55,817 nucleotides of DNA from Beroe ovata (lineage: Eukaryota; Ctenophora; Nuda; Beroida; Beroidae): positions 17,344-73,160 of the forward strand of contig CAMPET010000156.1 in assembly GCA_946803715.1 (NCBI GenBank), written 5' to 3'. The position numbers were made by a program, and so were the translations under genes. Below the pieces are notes generated by a model. The model did not search any database. It had not been told where the DNA came from and worked only from the letters and a program-made list of their open reading frames with translations. Every line of letters begins with the position of its first letter. Position 1 is the first letter of the stretch. Shown here piece by piece: positions 1-9,698 of the stretch.

Positions 1-72
1 ACACTCCCACCAACCCACACACACACACACACACACACGCACACAAACACACACACACACACACACACACAC
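1..72. repeat. (CA)n microsatellite
   Basis: CA-dinucleotide tract at the left edge. On the minus strand it reads as a GT tract and begins immediately at the splice donor of the third BTB-BACK exon, so the donor GT is the first unit of the tract. Confidence 0.9.
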
Positions 73-1314
73 CTGGACGTGGTGAGGCGGATACACAGGC
101 TTTTTACTGATGTGATAAGATATAGCCTGCAGTATCTTGGAGTGGTCTATAACCTCTGTCGGTTTTACACATTCGATAAGCTGCTCTGGGTCTATGAATG
201 GAAGCCTCACGTGGGTAATCAATGGCTCTAGAATGGTCCTGGAAATATTTTATAGTCGGCGCTGACTACTGAATTCAGGTATCATAGCTTTGCTCGAATT
301 AGAATCAAATAAGAATTCAACGACGGATCAGGTACCTGAGGGCTTTAGAACTTTCTGGAGACATCATTGTGTCGTGGGGCCCTGCTGATTCATTTGAGGA
401 GCTGGGAGGTTTCAAATCTTCCTTCACCGACAATCGCGGTCTCTCATCATCGCTAGACTCACTATGACTGATATGATGAAGTGTGTGGTCTGCAAGATTG
501 TGAGATAATGCAGTTCGACAATGCGGGCTCAACTCAACTCTGCTTTCTCCCCACAAAATGAGACTCTGGAAAAGTTCTAATTCAGTTAGATTCAAGTCGT
601 CGGATGCTACCATTTTTTCCAGAATCTCATAGGGAATACTGTTCCTGAACTCTGTAGAGAAAAAGATGTCTTTTGCATTGCCGAGCATAAACCTGTAGCA
701 GTGTTTATAGAGACTATGGACATTGTGGTCTGAAGCAAACACGATGTACTCGCAAACATTGTTCATATCTATCAGAGTTTTACCAATCCACTCCCCTATA
801 CTCTCCTTCAAAACCTCCACTGCATAATAATCCGCTAAAATAATGAGACTCTGTGCGATTTCTCTGTGCAATTTGACCTGCCCAGTATACATGAATCTGA
901 GCAGTAACTCCAACACTGCTGGATCCTGGTCAGGGAGGGTGATGGTACTCTTACTACTCTCCTCCATGCCATTGTACAGCATTGCCTGGAATGTGGAACT
1001 ATGCGTCGATAGGACTAGCTTGTGGACACGAAACTGTCTGCCTGATGCACCTACTACAAACGTTATATCGCTATGTAGCCCTGTCTCATAGAGTGATCCC
1101 CATGCCTGCAGGATTAGCGATAGAAACAAAACTACCTAGATAACAGTCATGTAGAGATGAATCATACCGTAATGAACAGGACCTATAAGCCCCAATACCA
1201 TGAAGTTACCAGGTGTAATACCTACCTCACCTTACACAAGTTACATTCAAGTTCGAGAATGTTCGAATCACCGGGTTCTCTTTTCTCAGCAGTTCTACGC
1301 GTTCTCCTTGCCAT
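73..1314 (-). CDS. BTB-BACK domain protein, 5' part (three exons, runs off the left edge)
   Basis: Three exons join in phase: 1231-1314 (ATG at 1314, 28 codons), 336-1105 and 73-238. The introns are 125 and 97 bp with GT-AG ends. Exon 1 encodes a basic N-terminus that begins MARRTRRTAEKR. Exon 2 encodes a BTB/POZ domain (LHSDITFVVG, then FRVHKLVLSTHS and LLLRFMYTGQV) followed by most of a BACK domain (NNVCEYIVFASDHN, FQSLILWGESR). Exon 3 completes the BACK domain (ITHVRLPFIDPEQLIECV). BTB-BACK proteins are usually Cullin-3 substrate adaptors or scaffolds. The layout resembles BTBD9-like proteins, but the C-terminal partner domain that would name the family is outside the window. Reading exon 2 straight on gives a false stop at 317, within the intron. 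Confidence 0.82.
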
Positions 1315-1595
1315 GTTTACACTACTCACTAGCAGTCTTCACTTTACATCGACTAGTCTGGAATAGGTATACAAGAGGATGAAAAGAAAGCAATCAGACA
1401 ATCAGCATGAAGATTTTATTGACGTGAATAAGTTCATTATAATGACGAAAAGAGAGTGAGATCATTGCCCGATTGTTCAGATCGCCATTATATAATAAAT
1501 TACTCAAAAGTTAAAACAGCGTTGCACTACTTCCATGAGGGAAGCATAATATAGGAACTCAAACAATCAAATCAGAGAAGGGATAAAAAGGATAA

Positions 1596-2891
1596 TCAGT
1601 CGACAGACAAATTCTGTATTGGCGGTTCCGTTGCCATATTATCATCACCTCTGCATTTCGAATTGGTGAGTTCCCTCCTTATTTCGGGTGTTATTTTGGG
1701 ATGACCCTGGTTTTGCATCAAAATAAACAGGTGTTGTTTCTGTTCATGCGATATATCCTCCTTGTATCTCTGAGCAAATGTCAACAGTGATTGATGGAAT
1801 AGAACGGGAAGTTCCCTTTTGTCAAGGGAAAAGTTACAAAAATGGGCAACTAGCGCGTCTATTACTCTGTAAGGTAAAGCATAGCGCTTCTCCAAAAGTA
1901 CTCGCAAAAATAAACTATTAGCACCAGAATAGTCCATCTCTGCGATTTTGAGTAGAGCAGCTGAGCTATGTAACACTGGAACAGAATTTTTTGCCAATAC
2001 ACTGCCAATTATCATTGCCTCTCTCAAAGAACAGGTGCCACTACTCAATAAAGGCAAGAGGAGTCCTTTGAAAAACCCAGCTGGTTTAAACAAGGCCTTT
2101 TTGAGCGCTTGGTACAAATGAAAGTTGAGTCGCTTGTATTCTGCTATATCATCCCTAACTCTTGGCAGTAAAACAAGATTGAAGAATGTTTGAGCCTGGT
2201 CTGACTTCAGGTTTGAAGCAAATACTCTGGTCCCTTGGTAAATGGCAGCAGCACTCCACTGATCCGGATTAGTCAAAAATAGTGCTTCTTCCCATCTGTC
2301 ACCAAGAGATGGAATGGCTTTGAATGCCTTTGGCAGCTTTCCAGCCCGATATTTACTCAGGACTTCCCCCACGTTTTGAAACAATTTCTCCACACGAGCA
2401 TCAAACCCTTTTTCGACCTCTCCCCCAACATGCGACCCCACCTCAGTTTCTTTTTCTCTTATCTTCTCCATTACAATATCAGCAAGAGTCCTTGTTGGTT
2501 GTGCGGAGGTTGTCATAAATTTAGAGAAGATACTTTCCTCCTTTTCATCAACAACAACAGGTTCATAATCTTCACAATCAGATCCAGATTCATTTTCACT
2601 AAAATCATCAGAATCATTCGGATTACTACCTCGAGAATTGCTAGTTTTTAGAGAATTCGCTTTCATGCTGAGCTTGCTAGATTCTGAAAGTTCTTGCTGC
2701 TGCAATCTAGCCTCCGAAAGTATCTTCTTTGAGAGTTGCTCGTTCACTGCCCCATCTTCATCTTTCTGAACCTTTTTCTTTTTTGGAGGCTTTGTATAAA
2801 CTTTCGGTTGAACAGTATCATTTTCAAAGTCCTCAATTTGCCCCCCAAGGCTCTTCTTATGGCTTTTCTTATCAAGCTTGATCTTCCCCAT
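1596..2891 (-). CDS. BYSL: bystin (40S ribosome biogenesis factor)
   Basis: This is an uninterrupted 431-residue frame from [13 protein letters not shown]. An in-frame upstream Met at 2933 precedes a good splice acceptor (ttattgcag) just before the chosen ATG, so the extra residues are probably intron and the mRNA probably has a spliced leader. Length matches the family (human about 437). The N-terminus is charged and low-complexity. The conserved core starts near residue 140 ([18 protein letters not shown]) and contains [52 protein letters not shown] and [14 protein letters not shown], all bystin signatures. Bystin/Enp1 is a nuclear and cytoplasmic pre-40S assembly factor needed for 18S rRNA maturation. 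A minus-strand AATAAA lies about 180 bp after the stop, at 1415-1420. Confidence 0.95.
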   Translation of the reverse strand: MGKIKLDKKSHKKSLGGQIEDFENDTVQPKVYTKPPKKKKVQKDEDGAVNEQLSKKILSEARLQQQELSESSKLSMKANSLKTSNSRGSNPNDSDDFSENESGSDCEDYEPVVVDEKEESIFSKFMTTSAQPTRTLADIVMEKIREKETEVGSHVGGEVEKGFDARVEKLFQNVGEVLSKYRAGKLPKAFKAIPSLGDRWEEALFLTNPDQWSAAAIYQGTRVFASNLKSDQAQTFFNLVLLPRVRDDIAEYKRLNFHLYQALKKALFKPAGFFKGLLLPLLSSGTCSLREAMIIGSVLAKNSVPVLHSSAALLKIAEMDYSGANSLFLRVLLEKRYALPYRVIDALVAHFCNFSLDKRELPVLFHQSLLTFAQRYKEDISHEQKQHLFILMQNQGHPKITPEIRRELTNSKCRGDDNMATEPPIQNLSVD

Positions 2892-3678
2892 ATCCCTGCA
2901 ATAAGGTACAGTAATGCAAGCTACTAAATTCATTAAACTCGCACAGAATGCTGATATGGGAGTGCCTAGAGTGCGAGTGTGGTCTTAAAAGTAAATGTTC
3001 AATGATGATTGACTGATGAGAATAAATTTTTGATTCCCTATGAAATTTGTGCGAATGAAACACAATATGTTGGGAGCTTCATTGCTCATGTCAAACCTGC
3101 AACTGGTAAGAATATAAAATGTAAAATGCCTACATTGCAAAACCAAATACTTTAAATAGGTCACAAAATAGGTTGAATCATTGCTAGAAAATTGCGTATA
3201 AAACTGAGGCATTAAATTCAAATACTCCATCAAATTAACTGTTTCTGTCTGCATGATACAATAATAAATGATAACAGCTGTCAAATATCAAATTTGTTAC
3301 TCTGTTTGCTAGATTCTGATAGAGGAATATGCAATATTCAATTTCATGCCATCAAAATTACCCAACTTATTGTTAGCGGTCTATTCAAACATTGATTTGG
3401 TGAATTTAACAATCTAATGCACATTGCACACATAATTTCCCAATTATTGTTCAATAATTCAGGATAATCAATACACTGAATAATTGGACTATCAATATAG
3501 CAATTGATAGTTTTTGACTTTGAAACAGTAAAAAAGATTTGAGACATCATAATCTTGATTGATTGCTATTGCAACCGTCTATACATATAGAAAAAACTGC
3601 CTAGAATGTGGACACCATGCCACTGAGTTTCGAACAACATTTCTGAAGAGACGCAAATTATTACTCCCTTATTCACCA
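2892..3678. other. intergenic, no gene seen
   Basis: AT-rich spacer between the bystin start and the end of the SAND-domain gene. No long frame with coding character is visible. It probably holds the bystin promoter and 5' UTR exon and the SAND gene 3' UTR. Confidence 0.5.
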
Positions 3679-5085
3679 CTAGCTTGAAACATTTAATACA
3701 TCATCAATACATTTTGTCATTTCCTTGTCACCATTTAAAATCCCATTTAAAGCACCATTAAGGAGTGATGACTTTTGACCATTTCTGGGCAGCAATAGAT
3801 TTTGCCCATTTTCGAGTGATTTAGAGATTCCAGCTATATCTGACTTTAGTTCATGAACAACTTTATTCAGTTCATTCATTTGACTGTTCAGGATACTTGT
3901 CTGCTGTAAAGTTTCATTTTGTAGTGCCTTAATTTCCTGATACTGGCTTGATAGTTGTGTGATCATTGCAAGTGAATTTTCTGAAACATTTACATTATTC
4001 TTGAATTTCATTGAATGGTAGGGAGAAACCCCACTGGGTCCTGGTATATCATCTAAGTGCCTTGAAGAGTTACTTGCTTTAAATTTTTCCAACTCCTCGA
4101 ATGTTAAATTGTTATTTCCTACATTCGAAGAATTGAAACCATTGCCACTCAAAACAGAGGAGGAAAATGAACCATTTCCTTCTTTTGCTGGGCTACTGCT
4201 AGGACAACAATAAACCTTAAGGGGGAACTCAGAAGCTAAAGTTTTTGCAGTTGGTAATGTCTCATGAAATATCATGTTGTGGTATTTCAGAGCATTAGCG
4301 TCAATAACTTGAGCACTACAATGTACACAGGTCAATAAGTTGAGTCGATGCGCATTTTTGTCAGATACAATTGTATTCAACCCCCTTTCAAAGTTGTTGC
4401 ACCTCCTCCTTTTGATGGGTTTACATCTGTTGGACCGTGTGACCTTTTTAGATTCATCAAATTTTTTCGAGGAATCGACATGATCATCATTACATTTATT
4501 TTCGGTTGACAGTAACTGCTGAGCTGTCTGAGGTATGGGATATTTACTTTTAGGAGCAACAATACTGATCTTTTTTCTCTTCCGTTTAATGACATCATTT
4601 AACCTGTCTGAAATCAAAACACCGTGTGAATCAACACTCACGTTTGATGTTGTAGTACTGGTGTTGGACTGATCATCATAATTTCCAAATTGACTTGAAT
4701 CCAGATGTACTTTTTTGGGCCTGCCAGGTTTTCGCTTCAATTTCTCATCCTGGCCCTCCTTCTGTCCTACTCTTTTGACTTTTCTTTTCCTCTCATCAAG
4801 AACAGCCAATTGCCCTGATTGAATCATAGAATGGAGATGACATCCAGTGTCGACACTTCTTATTGTCTTTCTCCAGTTCTTCGATGCACCTCGCCCAGCT
4901 AATTTTTCGAATGCTGTTGGCCTCACTAACCCATGAATGCATGATATACAATCTCTGTAATTGGATAAATTTTCAGTGAAAAGAATACCAGTCAAACTGC
5001 CACACCTCACATCAAGGGTTGGCCCAATTTCAGATCCTGAATCAAGCATGTTGAGTGATATCTCCAGTTTTTCTTCATTGTTCAT
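3679..5085 (-). CDS. SAND-domain nuclear protein (GMEB/DEAF-1-like)
   Basis: This is an uninterrupted 468-residue frame. A SAND domain occupies roughly residues 25-95: CGSLTGILF, then LVRPTAFEKLAGRGASKNWR (the KDWK-like DNA-contact segment) and CHLHSMIQSGQL. An AT-hook-like KRKPGRPKK follows near residue 117. Near residue 250 is a possible C2H2 finger (CVHC followed by HNMIFH). The C-terminal 100 residues are predicted coiled coil (SSQYQEIKALQNETLQQTS and onward). A SAND domain plus coiled coil resembles glucocorticoid modulatory element-binding proteins, which bind DNA through SAND and dimerise through the coil. The AT-hook and finger are not usual there, so the orthologue cannot be named. 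It is likely a nuclear chromatin or transcription regulator. Confidence 0.82.
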   Translation of the reverse strand: MNNEEKLEISLNMLDSGSEIGPTLDVRCGSLTGILFTENLSNYRDCISCIHGLVRPTAFEKLAGRGASKNWRKTIRSVDTGCHLHSMIQSGQLAVLDERKRKVKRVGQKEGQDEKLKRKPGRPKKVHLDSSQFGNYDDQSNTSTTTSNVSVDSHGVLISDRLNDVIKRKRKKISIVAPKSKYPIPQTAQQLLSTENKCNDDHVDSSKKFDESKKVTRSNRCKPIKRRRCNNFERGLNTIVSDKNAHRLNLLTCVHCSAQVIDANALKYHNMIFHETLPTAKTLASEFPLKVYCCPSSSPAKEGNGSFSSSVLSGNGFNSSNVGNNNLTFEELEKFKASNSSRHLDDIPGPSGVSPYHSMKFKNNVNVSENSLAMITQLSSQYQEIKALQNETLQQTSILNSQMNELNKVVHELKSDIAGISKSLENGQNLLLPRNGQKSSLLNGALNGILNGDKEMTKCIDDVLNVSS

Positions 5086-5264
5086 CCTGATTCATAAAGA
5101 ATATATTTTTATGCACAATAACAATTGACAAGTATACCAGAACCAATAAACGAAAGGTATGAGATATAATATTGATGATGCCTAGTAATTGGAAAGGTAG
5201 TAAAATGTTAGTTATAATTACTGTGGATAAAAATACTGAAATAAACATCTTAGTTATTCTAGAA

Positions 5265-6707
5265 TCATAAAAGTTTTGGCTCTATCAGCTGCTTTAGATT
5301 AAGCTCTAATAATGAGTCCATATTTTCTTCAGTATCTTCCATTTCAAATTTACCATTCCTCTGAGTCTGTTTTGAGATGAATGAAGGAAATAGTTCTATT
5401 TTAATACACTGAGTTGATGAATTGTAATCTTTAATAATGCCTTCCTTGTAGCCAGATACCACAGGACAATATGATGCATTCAAGTCCAGCATCTTAAAGG
5501 CTACTTTATCAGAGACACGAGGTGTTCCTTGCAAATCAGTTAAGGAAGAGTAATCTCGTGTTCTACTGATATCATTAATTTCAATGGTAGTTGAAGTGTG
5601 CTGGTCATCAGTTAAACCTTTATTACTGATATCTGATTTAAATAGCTTCTTTTTCACTACATTTTGGTCAACATTCATATCATCATCACTTGAGCTACAG
5701 CTTGGACTCTCTTTCTCTCTTTCAATAATATTTTCCTTAGCGGGAATGGTTTTCATCTCAGTTTGAGACATACTGCTCATTTCAGAATCACTGGAACTAT
5801 TAGAAGGAATAGGATTACCTATAATGGTTCCTGATTTATCTTTCATACTAGAATGATCTTTTTGCTTTGTCAAATCTTCATTTGACTTAGAAGGTTGAGC
5901 ACTTGATGAATGAGAACTTGATGAATCATCCCCAGAAGAGGAAACATTATCCTTTGAATTACTAACTTTTGCCTTTTTAGCATGTCTGATTGCGTTGTCA
6001 CTATCAGTATCAGAGGAAGATGAATCACTGTCTGAAACTGGCCTATCATTCTTAAGAGTATTTGTTGAAAGCAGCAGATTTACTTTTTCCTTGAATTCTT
6101 CTGCTTTAAAAGATTTGTTCACTTTATCTTGCTGACATAAGTCAGTCTGATCCTTTATAGTTTCAGTCACAGCTGTTTTAAGAGCAGTGACCACAGGCTT
6201 CTGATTATCAACAACTTTACCAGGACTGACGTAGAATTTGCTTCTATTTGTATACCTGTCTTTGTTGATGGGAGTAGTGGTGGGTAACTTTCTCTTGAAG
6301 TTATTATTTATCTTGACCATTGGCTTTTTGATGCCGTGCATTGTGTCACAGGATGATCCTTTAACTGATATTACCTTACCTTTTATGACACTATCTTTTT
6401 CACATGAGTTGTCTAACTTGGATAGTACATCAGTTTTCTCTGCAACGGCATGTCTCTGACATTCTTTCAAAGATGCCAGTCTGAAAGTATCACTAGCTGG
6501 TTGCAGATATTTTGTAGGCATCCATGGTGGTGCTATGACATCATTAATAAACAAATTCCATTTCACAGAAGATTTGAATTTTTTTGAAATATCTTCTAAT
6601 AATGCTTCAACTGTGAGAGTTTTGGAGCTGTCAAAGATGAACCAAACACAAGTCTGACTGCAATAAAATTTTTGGTCAAAATTGAGTATTATTCTTGTAG
6701 CACTCAT
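5265..6707 (-). CDS. COIL: coilin (Cajal body scaffold)
   Basis: This is an uninterrupted 480-residue frame. The N-terminal ~80 residues (MSATRIILNFDQKF, FDSSKTLTVEALLEDISKKF, PPWMPTKYLQPASDTFRL) align with the coilin ubiquitin-like self-association domain. The middle is a long serine/lysine-rich disordered region with acidic serine tracts (SDSDSSSSDTDSD). The C-terminus is the atypical Tudor domain: SSLTDLQGTPRVSDKVAFKM, then LDLNASYCPVVSGYKEGII and LKQLIEPKLL, matching the vertebrate order. Coilin organises Cajal bodies and links to snRNP maturation. The RG box of vertebrate coilin that binds SMN was not seen. Its start is 180 bp from the next gene's ATG region. Divergent coilins are often missed by annotation, but the two-end match makes this call firm. 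Confidence 0.9.
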   Translation of the reverse strand: MSATRIILNFDQKFYCSQTCVWFIFDSSKTLTVEALLEDISKKFKSSVKWNLFINDVIAPPWMPTKYLQPASDTFRLASLKECQRHAVAEKTDVLSKLDNSCEKDSVIKGKVISVKGSSCDTMHGIKKPMVKINNNFKRKLPTTTPINKDRYTNRSKFYVSPGKVVDNQKPVVTALKTAVTETIKDQTDLCQQDKVNKSFKAEEFKEKVNLLLSTNTLKNDRPVSDSDSSSSDTDSDNAIRHAKKAKVSNSKDNVSSSGDDSSSSHSSSAQPSKSNEDLTKQKDHSSMKDKSGTIIGNPIPSNSSSDSEMSSMSQTEMKTIPAKENIIEREKESPSCSSSDDDMNVDQNVVKKKLFKSDISNKGLTDDQHTSTTIEINDISRTRDYSSLTDLQGTPRVSDKVAFKMLDLNASYCPVVSGYKEGIIKDYNSSTQCIKIELFPSFISKQTQRNGKFEMEDTEENMDSLLELNLKQLIEPKLL

Positions 6708-7078
6708 GTAGTTCCCTTCTTCCTGGAGATCAAATTAATGTACTTCAGTCTCTAGTGTTGATAACTATGGATAACAGAGCTGATAAATGATGATATAATG
6801 ATAAATTATGGTTGCATATACACAGTAAAGAGGAAGAAAATAAGTCAAACTTTAATATAATTACAGGGCAAGCAGTAGCATTAAAGAAAGAAAGAAAGAA
6901 CAGTAACCAATAAGACATGAGAGAATAAGCATCACTTGCAAAAGAATGTAAGATGGTAATCAATTTCCCTATCCCCAATCCCAAAAATTGATTCTTATTA
7001 AATGTTCATATTCCATTAATCCATTATTCTGCAAATCTATTCTCGAAGATAAATAGGACAGCACAATCTATTTAGTAA
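6708..7078. other. region upstream of coilin, no gene seen
   Basis: AT-rich sequence upstream of the coilin ATG with a short AAAG run near 6885-6900. No coding frame is supported. It presumably contains the coilin promoter. Confidence 0.45.
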
Positions 7079-7345
7079 ATTTTTCCCAAAACCAAATGGA
7101 ATTTGGTTGTTTCTGTTTGCGGCATCTGGCGTTCTTTATTCTAAACTCTATGATATGAAAAAAAGAATGCGGCATATTTGACAGACTGCCGCCACATCAC
7201 GTGTAGAAGCACTGCAGATTTTTCTAGTGATGTGGCGGCAGTCTGTCAAATATTCCGCGTTCTTTTTTCATATCAGAGTTTAGAATAAAGAACGCCAGAT
7301 GCCGCGAACAGAAACAACCAAATTCCATTTGGTTTTGGGAAAAAT
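7079..7345. mobile_element. 267-bp near-perfect palindrome (MITE-type hairpin)
   Basis: The left arm begins ATTTTTCCCAAAACCAAATG and the right arm ends with its reverse complement. Arms of about 115-118 bp are nearly identical over their whole length around a loop of about 35 bp near 7196-7230. No frame longer than background lies inside. A clean target-site duplication could not be assigned. The form fits a non-autonomous fold-back MITE, and a transcript would form a very long hairpin. Confidence 0.8.
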
Positions 7346-8026
7346 ATCACCCTTTTTCATTGTTAGCTATATGAGCTTGAAATTCGGGCAATTCGAGCGC
7401 AAATTGACTAACTGATCAATTATTCAATCAGTTAATTGGGACGAGAAAAGAGTTACAGTCACTCACAAATGAGGTCAAGAACCAGGGTAACACATTCCGT
7501 TGAAAAAACCAGTCTATCTGCTTCAGCTCGCAAAATATTGACCTTAATTAAATTAATTGAAATTTGCTACTTTGTGACGTCATAGAAGTGTTGTATAATT
7601 ACTTTGGTCGTCATTTTCGAAAAGCCCTAACCTTCTTCTTTCCAACGCCGTGTCGACATTTGATGTACCTCTTTTTGTTCAAAAGATATGGGCATTCAAA
7701 GAGGGTACACTTTTGTGTTAAAATTGTTCTCTACCTATATAGATGTATCNNNATAATAATATAATATAAAGATTTTGCTATAAAGCAACACCGTTCATTT
7801 CATACTACTTCTAGCTTAAAGCTGCTTCTGTCATTTATGTACCCAATCAGGGTACTCAATATTAAAAACAAAAATAATCTTCACAATGCATCAGGAAAGT
7901 GATGCCCTGGTACAGATTGATTCGAAGTCAAATACCAAATATATACAGAAAATAAAAACTCGCAAATAAATAAGTTAATATTAATGATAATTTTGAAACA
8001 ACTATGATAAAAACAAACAACTATTT
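7346..8026. other. AT-rich spacer with a 3-N gap
   Basis: No gene is recognisable. A gap of three Ns lies at 7750-7752. Short open frames here have no coding character. Confidence 0.4.
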
Positions 8027-8482
8027 TCAATTATGACAGAATACATTAATTCCCTTCTTTTTTGCAACCCATGGATTTTCTACAAGATAAGAATTAAAAG
8101 TTTCTTTTCTTGTTAAATAATTAGGATTTCCTTCTATCTTACTGATGATATCACTAGACACATTCCAAAAGTGATTCTCGCAATAATTTGCCCTAAAATC
8201 ACTCTTAAATTTGTCAAGATTAATCTTGAAATGTAGAACATCTGAAGAACACTTCACATAAGAAGGCAGCTGATTCCAGTAATTTCGAATCCTATCCGGA
8301 AGAAATGATTGCCTCAATTTCCCTATATCACTACTACTGTTCTTCATATCACTTAAGATATTGCTCCCGGATCTACCCAATCTAAAAATATCATGCCCAT
8401 ATTCAACTTTCTTCAACAAAATCTTGAATGTCTCAATCAAATCCCCAAGAATTCTTCTTTCACCTAAAGTGGTCAAGTTCAT
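8027..8482 (-). mobile_element. LINE-type reverse transcriptase, C-terminal fragment
   Basis: The 151-residue frame reads ERRILGDLIETFKIL, RQSFLPDRIRNYWNQLP and SDVLHFKINLDKF, and ends near NPWVAKKKGIN. This is the tail found after the thumb of many non-LTR retrotransposon reverse transcriptases. The catalytic palm (FxDD) is absent, so this is a 5'-truncated copy, the normal product of target-primed insertion. A second LINE piece at 11.85-12.04 kb comes from the endonuclease-RT linker, but continuity between the two is not shown. Confidence 0.8.
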
Positions 8483-8673
8483 AATTTCTAATCGTCTGCA
8501 TTCTGCCAGTGCAGCTCAAGGGTATAACTATCACGGAAAGTTCATTTGAAATTGAAAACGACGGCCACGGGATCGACGCGACGATCGAGGCCCGAGGAGC
8601 CAAAATTGCTTGTCAGATTTTATTTACTCTGACCTCTGTTTCTCGCCTTCAAGTTAAGTTCATCGAAGCGAAG

Positions 8674-8894
8674 CTGAAGCTGTTGTAGGATTTTACCCTA
8701 CCGTCGGTGCGCGCGATTTTCAATCCGCCCCTTGCCAGGGATAAAATCCCGCCAGCAAGGGTTGTCAGATGTTACCTGACCTGTTTCTCGCGCGAGCGCG
8801 CCTTCGATGAAGGCGCGTGCGCCGCGCGCGAGAAACTGAGGTCTGATAAAATCTGACAAAGCAAGGGTAGGGTGAAATCCTACAACTGAAGCTG
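8674..8894. mobile_element. MITE family A, copy 1, with 9-bp target duplication, interrupted by another MITE
   Basis: The element spans 8683-8885 with terminal inverted repeats starting TTGTAGGATTTTACCCTACC. It is flanked by a perfect 9-bp direct repeat CTGAAGCTG (8674-8682 and 8886-8894). A 9-bp duplication is typical of Mutator-like elements. The interior is GC-rich with no coding capacity. The right part is split by the family B element at 8762-8859; removing that element and one duplication leaves 97 bp, close to the intact 106-bp copy at 35484-35589. Confidence 0.88.
8754..8867. mobile_element. MITE family B inserted inside family A, with 8-bp target duplication
   Basis: The 98-bp element at 8762-8859 starts TTGTCAGATGTTACCTGACC and ends with the inverted form ATCTGACAA. 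It is flanked by a perfect 8-bp duplication AGCAAGGG. The uninterrupted target sequence is visible in the intact family A copy near 35.57 kb. An 8-bp duplication suggests hAT-type or P-type transposase mobilisation. The interior is dominated by GCGC-rich palindrome. Confidence 0.9.
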
Positions 8895-9009
8895 AAGAAG
8901 GCGCGCGTGTTCCCGCGACCCAGATACTCCGCGCGCGCTGCGCGTCTTCGTGGTCTCTACGACTTTTCAGTTTTTGAGTAGAACAGGGGCGCGCAACGTG
9001 TGCACAGGC

Positions 9010-9099
9010 GCGCGCGCAAGAAACAGACTAACAGAGGTCAGATAAAATCTGACAAGGAATTGCTTGCCGGATGTTATCTGTCCACTGTTTCTTGCGCGN
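9010..9099. mobile_element. abutting ends of two family B MITE copies
   Basis: A right end (ggtcagataaaatctgacaa, finishing at 9055) is followed within 10 bp by a left end of a variant subfamily (TTGCCGGATGTTATCTGTCC, from 9064). The second is cut by the N at 9099. Confidence 0.65.
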
Positions 9100-9431
9100 T
9101 ATGTATAGGGTCTGGCAAGCGTCGCAGCTTTAAGCGCGTTACATACAGAACAAACGGAACAGCATCAACGGAAAAATCAGTTTTTCGCCCAAAACTCGCC
9201 AGGGAAGCATTCTTACCCTACATCACATGAAGTGATTCGGAATCAGTGCTTAAAAATACGTCGATTCATGTCTGTACAACCGAAAAAGTGACAAAAGTAA
9301 GAATTTTCAAAAATTAGGGCAATGAATTTAGTGGATAAAATTTTGCAAACCCGGCTTCCATTGCATCATGATCAGAATTGACAAAGTGCCAGACAATAAT
9401 ATCGAAAACTTGCAATTGCTAATACGATTTT

Positions 9432-9562
9432 CAGATTTTATCTGACCCCTGTTCCTCGCGCGCGCTTTGATGGAAGACTATTTATATTATACTAAGACTT
9501 CATACTAATGAAGGCCTCCGATGAAGGCGCGCGAGAAACAGAGGTCAGATAAAAGCTAACAA
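9432..9562. mobile_element. degenerate family B MITE
   Basis: The left end reads cagattttatctgacccctg and the right end reads gaggtcagataaaagctaac. The GC-rich centre contains an inserted AT-rich stretch near 9480-9510. It is diverged and no duplication is visible. Confidence 0.6.
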
Positions 9563-9576
9563 CTAGTAGACAGGGT

Positions 9577-9698
9577 TTGTCAGATTTTATCTGACCTCTG
9601 TTTCTCGCGCGCGGCGCGAGAAACAGGTCACTGTTTCGGCCTTCGATGAAGGCGCGCGCGTCGCGCGCAAGAAACAGTGGACAGATAACATCCGGCAA
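9577..9698. mobile_element. chimeric family B MITE with two different ends
   Basis: The left terminus is the TTGTCAGAT type (9577) and the right terminus is the TTGCCGGAT type (ending ATCCGGCAA at 9698). The interior contains gccttcgatgaaggc palindromes. No matching flanking duplication was found, so it may have arisen by recombination between two copies. Confidence 0.6.

Noticed and set aside
8361-9230. Short plus frames rich in Arg/Ala
   Set aside because: They derive from GCGC-rich MITE cores or the antisense of the LINE fragment.
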